Shown: positions 15,348-21,473 of the stretch, piece by piece
Numbering within the stretch: the first letter of the stretch is position 1
Layout of the letters: every line of letters begins with the position of its first letter
The notes under the pieces: generated by a model
Database searches by the model: none
Told to the model about the DNA's origin: nothing
The model's input: the letters and a program-made list of their open reading frames with translations, nothing else
Assembly: GCA_038522635.1 (NCBI GenBank)
Contig: JBCBJZ010000054.1
Coordinates: 1 to 21,473 of the forward strand
Direction of reading: 5' to 3'
Origin: JBCBJZ01 sp038522635
GTDB lineage: Bacteria > Pseudomonadota > Alphaproteobacteria > Rhizobiales > Hyphomicrobiaceae
DNA: 21,473 bases
Position numbers and translations under genes: made by a program

Positions 15348-18300
15348 ATGGCGAACGGCGATTACGGCGATCTTTCGAATTTTGAGCGACGCGGCGCGGC
15401 ACCTTGGCCGGAGCTACCCCAAGAACCGTCCCAAGAACCGCCCCGGCAACCGCCCGCTGAGGCGCCCCTTTCGGCGACCGCTGCAAGTCCCACTTCGACG
15501 CCATGGCCAGTGCAAAGCGAAGCGCCGGATGAGCCCGCCGCCCGCCTCGCCTCCCGCGATGGCGAGCGTGAAAGCGCCGACCCGCTCTGCCGTGCCGATG
15601 ATCTGAAGAGCATCCTCAACCAGATCGCCACGCAAATCGCGGCGACGGATGCCCGTCACGCCGATGCCTTCCGCGACATGCACGAGCGCTTGGAGACCAT
15701 CGGCGGGCGCGCGCATGTTGCCAAGACCGTGGTGCCACCGCAGTTCCGGTCCGCGTTCGAGCGGTTGGAAGACGCGATCGAGATGCTGGCAGCGCGGATC
15801 GCGCACGGTGATGAACGACAGCACGCGCATGAAGAGGCGCGGGGTGCGACCGCCGTTGCGCCTGCTCCTGCGCTCGCGCCTGCAGATGCAACCGATGCGC
15901 TGCCGGTGTTGTCATCGCTGGGATCCGCGGCCCCGCCGAAGCCTCAGGCGAGCGACCCGGTGCCGAGCCTGGCCGAAGCCGCAGCCGCTTTAACGGGCAA
16001 ACACAGCGAAGCCGCATCAGCGGCGAAGCCTGCGACCATGCCCGTGCCAGCGCCCACCGGCGATCAACCCTGGGATGATGATGCGGCCGAAGCGCTGAGC
16101 CGCCTGTACAATGACGGCGAGCAAGGCGAGGCGGGCTGGCACGACGATGATGCGATCGCGTCGCGCGTGCCCGATCTTGCCACCGCCATGCAGGCGTTGA
16201 CACAGCCTGAGGGCCTAAGCGCTGGCCCGAAAGCCCGCCCTGACCTCGCAGCGCCCGCCGATGGCAACGCCACGGCAGGCCCACAACACGCAAGCGACGT
16301 TGCCGCCGCCGACCGCATCTGGCTTGCCGGTCGCTTCTCTGACATCGCTGAACGCGTAGAGCGCTCGCTCACCGACATGCGCGTTGGGCCGTCGATCGAC
16401 ACGCTCGCAAGTCGCTTCAACGAGCTTGAAGAGCATTTCGGCGTCGCCTTGAACGAGGTCGCGACGCGCCGCGATGTCGAAGGCTTGCGCCTTGTTGAAG
16501 CGCATATCAGCGATCTCACCGAGCAGGTGCAGGAGACCCAGAAACGTCTGGGCCGGCTTGACGCGATCGAAGAGCAGTTGAGCGCGGTGACCACGCAACT
16601 GTCGGACGATCGGCTGGCAAGTTTCGTGTCGCATGCAGCACCGGCGCAGCCCGATTTCGAAGCGATGACCGCAACGATGGCGGAGACGGTCGCGCGTGAA
16701 GTGACGACGCAGGTCATGGCGAACCTGCCCGCACCGGCGGCCGAGACCGGCGCCAACGATGAACTGACGACGCTGTTTTCCACCTACATGGACGAGCGTC
16801 GCGCGGGCGATGGGCAAACCGCCGAAGCGCTCGATACGATGCAAGCCGCGCTCATCAAGCTGCTGGAGCGCATGGACGTGATCGAGACGCAGCATGGCGA
16901 GACGTTGAACTCGTTGAGCGCGTTGTCTTCGGCGCCAGCGCTGGCACCGGCGGGCGTTGGCGATCCGTCAGTCGATGCCATGGCTGGTGCGCGCGGTGGT
17001 CCCGCGCCGCAGGAATACGTGCGCGAGGCGGTTCGCTTCTCCGTTGATGGGACGGGAGGCTACCCGGGCCCGGGCGGTGGTCCTGGAGGTCCCGGCGGTG
17101 GCATCACGCCCGCGCATTTGAATGACGTGCGCAACGCTGCAGGCCGTGCGGTGCAGGCCGCGTCGATGGCTGCGGGTGGTGCAGGGCGTCATCCCCGGAT
17201 GGAGGGGCCCGGCGCTGCAACCGCGCTGACCGATACGCCGCAGGATTTCGAAGGCGTGCTGGCTGACGATTTGGAAGCGATCGGTGAGCCGCCGCCGTTC
17301 GGTCGCCGTGGCGTTGAGCCGTCGGCGGGAATCGCGGCGACAGCCGACGTTGACGCTTACGGTGATGCAGCGACCGCTCTGCCCGTGCAGCAGGAGCCAT
17401 TGGCAGGCGATCCAGCAGCTATGGCGGGCGGGGCGAGCGGCCCAGGCGGCGTGCAAGAAGCAGAAGCGGGGCGTGCGCCAGCATCGCGCAAGGGCGCGTT
17501 CGTGGCCGCGGCCCGGCGGGCGGCTGAACAGGCGAACGGTGGTGCCGCGCAGGCCGCCCAGGCCGCCCCGGCCGTGATGTCTGCAGCACCTCCTTTCGAA
17601 GGCGAGGCGAGCGACGCCCACGTGGCCGCCGCATCAGAGCCTCGTTCGGCCCAGCAAGGGCCTTCCGCGTCTCGCCCCTCCGCGTCAGATCCGTCTGCAG
17701 ACGTCCGTGCGGGAGACGCGCCGGCCCATCAGCCCGGTACCGCCCGCACCACAACGCCGCGCCCCTCAGGTCGCGTACAAGCCACGTCCGTTGCGCCAGA
17801 TCGTCCGGAAGGCGGCAAACGCAACCTCCTGCTGGTCGCCGGCGTCGCCGCCCTCACGATCGCGATCGGCGGACTTGTCTACGGCAAGTTCATCGGCGGC
17901 TCGGCTTCACCGAAGGTTGTAAAGCGGCAGATGCTTGCGCCCCGCCCGGCCGGCGAAGCGCAGCAACCGCGTCAGGCTGACATCAACGGCGAGCCGGGGC
18001 TCGTGCTGACGCCTCGTGCCAAAGGTGACGGCGACGATGGCGTCGGTGAAGGCAATGGTGCCCCTGCACAACGCTCACAAGTGACCGAGCCGACCATCCG
18101 TGGTGAACAACGCCCGGCAAGCGGCCCGACGCCTATCCCCGATGCGTTCAAGCCCAAGGCCATTCCTGAGACCGTGACCGACGATCTCAGCAACCTGAAA
18201 CTGCCGCCTGGCGCGAAACGCATCACGGTCGCTGCGCGCGCTTCAACGCCGACGCTGCCGGGCATCTCCATCCGTCCGGTCCCCGATGCTGCGACCCGGC

Positions 18301-19040
18301 CCGCCGCGCTGACGCCTGATGCGTCGGGTGCTGCCAAGGCCAAACGCATCCGCGTGCCTTCGGATGCAACCTCATCGCTCAACATGCCGCCGGCCCTCAT
18401 CGGCCCGCTGTCGCTGCGGACTGCGGCCGCCCAAGGAGACCCTTCAGCGAGCTTTGAGGTCGCAGCGCGCTATGCCGAAGGCAAAGGTGTAACGCGCAAC
18501 TTCAAACGCGCCTTCACCTGGTACCGCCGATCAGCGGCGAAAGGGTTTGCGCCCGCTCAGTACCGTCTGGGTACGCTTTACGAGCGTGGGCTCGGTGCGC
18601 CGCGCGATCTTGCCCGTGCCCGGATCTGGTACCAGCGCGCCGCCCGCTCCGGCAACGTGAAGGCCATGCACAACCTTGCCGTGCTCAGTGCGGGGCGCGC
18701 GTCGGGCACACCCGATTACACCACCGCCGCGCAATGGTTTGGTGCTGCCGCCGAACGGGGCTTGGGCGACAGTCAGTTCAATTTGGGCGTGCTCTATCAG
18801 GCCGGTTTGGGCGTACGCCGTGACCTGACGCGGTCCTATCTATGGTTCGCGCTCGCCGCGCAGCGTGGTGATGGCCAAGCGGGGAAGCGCCGTGATCAGG
18901 TCGCACGCCTGCTGACGAAGGATCAGATGGCGAAGGCGCGCGCGATGCTGCGCAGTTGGAAGCCGGTACAGGTTGATCGCACGGTCAATGACGCTGTGAG
19001 CGCAGGGCGCGCGTGGATGCGTCGCAAGCCGCGGGGCTGA
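15348..19040 (+). CDS. PodJ-like polar localisation protein with coiled coils, one membrane helix and Sel1 repeats
   Basis: About 1230 residues. The acidic, Ala/Pro-rich cytoplasmic half contains coiled-coil stretches (for example near 325-440, IWLAGRFSDIAERVERSL and FNELEEHFGVALNEVATRR) and a Gly/Pro run (YPGPGGGPGGPGGG near 571). A single membrane helix lies at about 827-846 (NLLLVAGVAALTIAIGGLVYG). It is followed by a Pro-rich periplasmic linker and four Sel1-type repeats (about 1022-1190, e.g. FEVAARYAEGKGVTRNFKRA, YRLGTLYERGLG). This matches PodJ, which places polar organelles and division factors in Caulobacter and Agrobacterium. Start 15348 (MANGDYGD) is chosen for the GGGGA upstream; ATG 15300 is the alternative. 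Orthology to podJ is inferred from architecture only. Confidence 0.83.
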   Translation: MANGDYGDLSNFERRGAAPWPELPQEPSQEPPRQPPAEAPLSATAASPTSTPWPVQSEAPDEPAARLASRDGERESADPLCRADDLKSILNQIATQIAATDARHADAFRDMHERLETIGGRAHVAKTVVPPQFRSAFERLEDAIEMLAARIAHGDERQHAHEEARGATAVAPAPALAPADATDALPVLSSLGSAAPPKPQASDPVPSLAEAAAALTGKHSEAASAAKPATMPVPAPTGDQPWDDDAAEALSRLYNDGEQGEAGWHDDDAIASRVPDLATAMQALTQPEGLSAGPKARPDLAAPADGNATAGPQHASDVAAADRIWLAGRFSDIAERVERSLTDMRVGPSIDTLASRFNELEEHFGVALNEVATRRDVEGLRLVEAHISDLTEQVQETQKRLGRLDAIEEQLSAVTTQLSDDRLASFVSHAAPAQPDFEAMTATMAETVAREVTTQVMANLPAPAAETGANDELTTLFSTYMDERRAGDGQTAEALDTMQAALIKLLERMDVIETQHGETLNSLSALSSAPALAPAGVGDPSVDAMAGARGGPAPQEYVREAVRFSVDGTGGYPGPGGGPGGPGGGITPAHLNDVRNAAGRAVQAASMAAGGAGRHPRMEGPGAATALTDTPQDFEGVLADDLEAIGEPPPFGRRGVEPSAGIAATADVDAYGDAATALPVQQEPLAGDPAAMAGGASGPGGVQEAEAGRAPASRKGAFVAAARRAAEQANGGAAQAAQAAPAVMSAAPPFEGEASDAHVAAASEPRSAQQGPSASRPSASDPSADVRAGDAPAHQPGTARTTTPRPSGRVQATSVAPDRPEGGKRNLLLVAGVAALTIAIGGLVYGKFIGGSASPKVVKRQMLAPRPAGEAQQPRQADINGEPGLVLTPRAKGDGDDGVGEGNGAPAQRSQVTEPTIRGEQRPASGPTPIPDAFKPKAIPETVTDDLSNLKLPPGAKRITVAARASTPTLPGISIRPVPDAATRPAALTPDASGAAKAKRIRVPSDATSSLNMPPALIGPLSLRTAAAQGDPSASFEVAARYAEGKGVTRNFKRAFTWYRRSAAKGFAPAQYRLGTLYERGLGAPRDLARARIWYQRAARSGNVKAMHNLAVLSAGRASGTPDYTTAAQWFGAAAERGLGDSQFNLGVLYQAGLGVRRDLTRSYLWFALAAQRGDGQAGKRRDQVARLLTKDQMAKARAMLRSWKPVQVDRTVNDAVSAGRAWMRRKPRG

Positions 19041-19230
19041 TGAGGGTGCCTTTTCCGCCAAACGTGGCCGGCGATGTGGGCTGGGTTCGGGCTCTAAGTA
19101 TCGCCGCGCCAGAGCCTCTATCAGGCTGATTTCAATCGTAAAAAGCCGAGGCGGCCAGGTAGATGGGCGATCCGCCTGGTGGACCGCTCAGTCCCAAAAA
19201 TCGTGGCAATAGGCTTAAGTGTCGCATTGA

Positions 19231-19247
19231 CCCATCGCGGCGATGGG
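19231..19247. promoter_or_regulatory. Perfect 17-bp palindrome, possible operator
   Basis: CCCATCGC-G-GCGATGGG, perfect dyad symmetry of 8 bp per arm around one base, followed by GCGCTTAACC. It lies about 200 bp before the TauE start. The one-base centre fits a DNA-binding dimer site better than an RNA hairpin, and no T tract follows. Confidence 0.4.
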
Positions 19248-19335
19248 CGCTTAACCGCGCGTATCACCAGCTCCTCGTCCGCCCCGTTGAACCACCGTTC
19301 GCGCGAGCCTTGGCCGAGGCGCCGTCGCCCTTCAC

Positions 19336-19381
19336 GGTTCTCGGACACTTGGTTTTCGGACACTACGGTTCTCGGTCACAG
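19336..19381 (+). repeat. Three tandem 15-16 bp direct repeats upstream of the TauE/SafE gene
   Basis: Three head-to-tail units: GGTTCTCGGACACTT (19336-19350), GGTTTTCGGACACTAC (19351-19366) and GGTTCTCGGTCACAG (19367-19381). Units differ at only a few bases. They end 67 bp before the ATG of the exporter gene, a position where a regulator could bind in multiple copies. No known binding consensus is recognised. Confidence 0.7.
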
Positions 19382-19448
19382 CGCGCGCTGAGTCCGCGGC
19401 CACGATGCCCGCACCGGTAGGCCGTGACGCCGGAGCCGGACGAGGCCC

Positions 19449-20375
19449 ATGACCTTTTACCTGCCCATCGCCGAGATGTCGGCCAACATCCTTTTGTACC
19501 TCGGGATGGGTGCGGCCGTCGGGTTTCTGTCGGGCATGTTCGGCGTTGGCGGCGGGTTCTTGATGACGCCGCTGCTGATCTTTTCCGGTATCCCCCCAGC
19601 CGTCGCCGTCGGGACGGAAGCCCCGCAAATCACAGCATCATCGGTGTCGGGCGCGCTCGCGCAATGGCGACGCCGCAACGTCGATGTGAAGATGGGCACG
19701 ATCCTGCTGTGCGGTGGGCTCGTGGGCGCTGTGATCGGTGTCTTCGTGGTCAAAGCGCTGCGTGAGATCGGACAGTTTGAGCTGTTCGTCTCGCTCAGCT
19801 ACGTGACGTTTCTCGGCGCCATCGGCACGTTGATGATGATTGAGAGCATCAACACCATCCGCAAATCGCAGGCCGGACAGTCAACAAGCGGGCGTCGCCC
19901 CGGCCAGCACAACTGGGTGCATGGCCTTCCCTTCAAGATGCGCTTCAATCGCTCGAAGCTCTATATCAGCGCGATACCCCCGCTGGTGCTGGGCGCGCTG
20001 GTGGGCATCTTGTCAGCGATCATGGGGGTTGGCGGTGGCTTCATCATGGTGCCGGCCATGATCTACCTGCTGCGCATGCCAACCAATGTCGTCGTGGGCA
20101 CATCGCTCTTCCAGATTTGCTTCGTGACCGCGGCCACCACGGTCCTGCACGCGAGCCAGAACCAAACCGTCGACATCATTTTGGCGCTGCTGCTGATGGC
20201 CGGAGGCGTGATCGGCGCGCAGTTCGGGGCGACAGCGGGACAACGCTTGAAGGGCGAGCAACTGCGCTTCCTGCTGGCCGGCCTCGTGCTGCTTGTGGGC
20301 GTGCGGATGGCGTGGGATCTGATCGTGACACCGTCGGAGTTGTTCTCCATCGGCGCGGCGTTGGGGGGACACTAG
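19449..20375 (+). CDS. TauE/SafE-family sulfite/anion exporter
   Basis: 308 residues, with about eight hydrophobic helices built as two related halves. Each half opens with a glycine-rich motif: FGVGGGF at 31-37 followed by MTPLLIFSGIPPAVAVGTEAPQ, and MGVGGGF at 192-198 followed by IMVPAMIYLLRMPTNVVVGTS. This duplicated motif defines TauE/SafE proteins, inner-membrane exporters of sulfite, sulfoacetate or other small anions. A hydrophilic loop (about 135-165) separates the halves. The next gene begins one base after this stop, so the two are probably translationally coupled. The substrate is not shown by the sequence, and no sulfur-metabolism genes lie nearby. Confidence 0.92.
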   Translation: MTFYLPIAEMSANILLYLGMGAAVGFLSGMFGVGGGFLMTPLLIFSGIPPAVAVGTEAPQITASSVSGALAQWRRRNVDVKMGTILLCGGLVGAVIGVFVVKALREIGQFELFVSLSYVTFLGAIGTLMMIESINTIRKSQAGQSTSGRRPGQHNWVHGLPFKMRFNRSKLYISAIPPLVLGALVGILSAIMGVGGGFIMVPAMIYLLRMPTNVVVGTSLFQICFVTAATTVLHASQNQTVDIILALLLMAGGVIGAQFGATAGQRLKGEQLRFLLAGLVLLVGVRMAWDLIVTPSELFSIGAALGGH

Positions 20376-20376
20376 G

Positions 20377-21351
20377 ATGGGCGAAGCGGGCGTTGAGGGA
20401 GACGATCGCGTCCGCGGCGTGCACCGCCAGCGCGTTTGGCGTTGGCGAAAGACCATGCTTCTGCGATGCAACGTGGCGCGGCAGTTGCTCGGCGTGATGG
20501 GCGCGATCGTATTGGCCTTAGCCGCCGTCGCGTTCAGCGCTGAAAATGCGACCGCGCAGGACGAAACACCCGCCGTCAAGCCAGCGGCGCCCGCGACATC
20601 ACCGCCCACAGCGCGTGCGCCAACCGGCAAAGAGGTCGTCCTGGCCGACATCGCCACGCGTCGCGTCGCCGTGACCTCCACTTTTGATGGCAGCCAGATC
20701 CTGATCTTCGGCACCATCGATCAGCGCGTGATCGATCGGCCCACGCGTGACGCCTACGACATCGTCATCGTCGTCAAAGGCGTGCCCGAAACTCTGACCG
20801 CGCGGCGCAAAGCCCGTGTCGCCGGCATCTGGCTCAACGTCGCATCGCAGACCTTCAAGGATGTGCCGAGCTACTACGCGATCGTCTCCACGCGTGGCCT
20901 CGCCGACATTTCCGAGCCGGACGTCCTGAGCGAACTACAGATCGGCTTCAAGAACGTGCCTTTGAAGCTGGCCGACGCGAAGGGCGAAGCGCTTCCCAAG
21001 GATGAGCTGGCCGCGTTTCGTGCCGCCGTGGTGCGTCTCAAACGGAGCGAGAAGCTGTTTCAGAGCAAGCCGCAAGGGGTGATGTTCACGGGCGACAACC
21101 TGTTTCGCGCTACGATCGATTTGCCGGCCAACGTGACGGTCGGGCGGTTCGAGACGACCGTCTATCTGTTCCGCGACGGCAAGCTGCGCAGCACCTACCA
21201 GGCAGGCATCAACCTGGAGCGCGAGGGGCTTGAGAAGTACTTGCACGGCTTCGCGTTCGATTACCCGTTCTGGTACGGGATTGCCGCCGTGATCCTGGCG
21301 GTAGCGGCCGGGCTGTTGGCCTCGCAAGTGTTCGGCCGGCCTGGGAAGTAA
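20377..21351 (+). CDS. TIGR02186-family membrane-anchored protein
   Basis: 324 residues from ATG 20377, one base after the exporter stop. A long basic N-region and hydrophobic segment (about 37-56, LLGVMGAIVLALAAVAFSAE) form a signal peptide, then a Pro/Ala linker. The periplasmic domain has DIATRRVAVTSTFDGSQILIFGTID near its start and ETTVYLFRDGKL near its end. A C-terminal membrane helix (about 295-318, WYGIAAVILAVAAGLLASQVFG) anchors it. This matches the alphaproteobacterial TIGR02186 family, which often follows a TauE/SafE gene, suggesting a partner of the exporter. Function is unknown. The ATG at 20455 would give a more ordinary signal peptide and is a possible start. Confidence 0.88.
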   Translation: MGEAGVEGDDRVRGVHRQRVWRWRKTMLLRCNVARQLLGVMGAIVLALAAVAFSAENATAQDETPAVKPAAPATSPPTARAPTGKEVVLADIATRRVAVTSTFDGSQILIFGTIDQRVIDRPTRDAYDIVIVVKGVPETLTARRKARVAGIWLNVASQTFKDVPSYYAIVSTRGLADISEPDVLSELQIGFKNVPLKLADAKGEALPKDELAAFRAAVVRLKRSEKLFQSKPQGVMFTGDNLFRATIDLPANVTVGRFETTVYLFRDGKLRSTYQAGINLEREGLEKYLHGFAFDYPFWYGIAAVILAVAAGLLASQVFGRPGK

Positions 21352-21356
21352 CGCCT

Positions 21357-21459
21357 AGATCATCGGGCGATTGATCGGGATCACCATAGGTGAGCCCGAA
21401 ATCGCACAAAGATGATCTAAATCTAAGGTGCAGAGCAACTTCGGGCGCAAAGGCAAGGC
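21357..21459 (+). repeat. Intergenic palindromic repeat, copy B
   Basis: The 62-bp core (21357-21418) is bounded by AGATCATC and GATGATCT and holds the inner hairpin CGGGATCAC/GTGAGCCCG with one mismatch. It is followed by the conserved arm GTGCAGAGCAACTTCGGGCG and AAAGGCAAGGC. It matches copy A (9235-9339) in the opposite orientation without gaps. The core starts 5 bp after the TIGR02186 stop codon, in the same direction as that gene. Similarity to copy C continues to the window edge (GTGCGTGTTTG), so the element may extend beyond 21473. Confidence 0.8.
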
Positions 21460-21473
21460 GTGCGTGTTTGGCC

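Larger units (their letters stand above)
19041..19448. promoter_or_regulatory. Intergenic region upstream of the TauE/SafE gene
   Basis: 408 bp with no convincing gene; the frames found in it lack ribosome-binding sites and family-like content. It holds two structures listed separately: a perfect palindrome at 19231-19247 and a triple direct repeat at 19336-19381, both upstream of the TauE gene. I found no clear terminator for the Sel1 gene. Confidence 0.4.

Noticed and set aside
19121..19420. Overlapping frames of about 80 codons on both strands in the gap before the TauE gene
   Set aside because: They overlap the direct repeats, lack ribosome-binding sites and match no family I recognise.

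Overview
The window reads as a piece of a high-GC alphaproteobacterial chromosome, most likely from Hyphomicrobiales/Rhizobiales. This rests on gene families rather than a taxonomic marker: a PodJ-like polar protein with cytoplasmic coiled-coil, one membrane helix and periplasmic Sel1 repeats; a TauE/SafE plus TIGR02186 pair; a rhizobial-type GT2 glycosyltransferase; and a possible CtrA-type box. No phage genes, transposase, CRISPR array or rRNA were seen. All the protein genes look intact except a fragment cut by the left edge.

Layout: 1-54 (-) is the probable start of an unidentified gene, preceded by a periplasmic amino-acid-type substrate-binding protein (130-1023, -). Divergent from it is a membrane GT2 glycosyltransferase (1226-3223, +). 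A tRNA-Gly(CCC) lies at 3460-3533 (-). A radical SAM protein (3789-4784, +) converges with mscL (4948-5352, -) around a strong hairpin terminator.

The centre, 5628-12455, is a coherent carbon-uptake module. It contains a hybrid histidine kinase fused to a sodium/solute symporter domain (CrbS/CbrA architecture), a convergent LuxR-type response regulator (CrbR-like), and, divergent from the regulator, a DUF4212 small subunit followed by a VC_2705-type sodium:solute symporter. In Vibrio and Pseudomonas, CrbS/CrbR controls the acetate switch, and VC_2705-type proteins are ActP-like acetate carriers. The likely reading is sensing and uptake of acetate or a related short carboxylate, with the regulator acting on the 10059-10334 divergent region.

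The right part holds a proline iminopeptidase (12622-13584, +) converging with yjbQ/UPF0047 (13607-14092, -), an exported coiled-coil protein (14355-14927, -), the divergent PodJ-like protein (15348-19040, +), and a tightly coupled TauE/SafE exporter plus TIGR02186 membrane protein (19449-21351, +).

The most unusual signal is not a gene. It is an imperfect-palindromic intergenic repeat of about 105 bp. One copy follows the LuxR regulator and one follows the TIGR02186 gene, and a partial third follows the glycosyltransferase. All three lie just after the stop codon in the same orientation as the gene they follow. Other structures of note are a triple 17-bp tandem repeat that duplicates the start codon and ribosome-binding region of the sensor kinase, and a triple 15-16 bp direct repeat upstream of the TauE gene.
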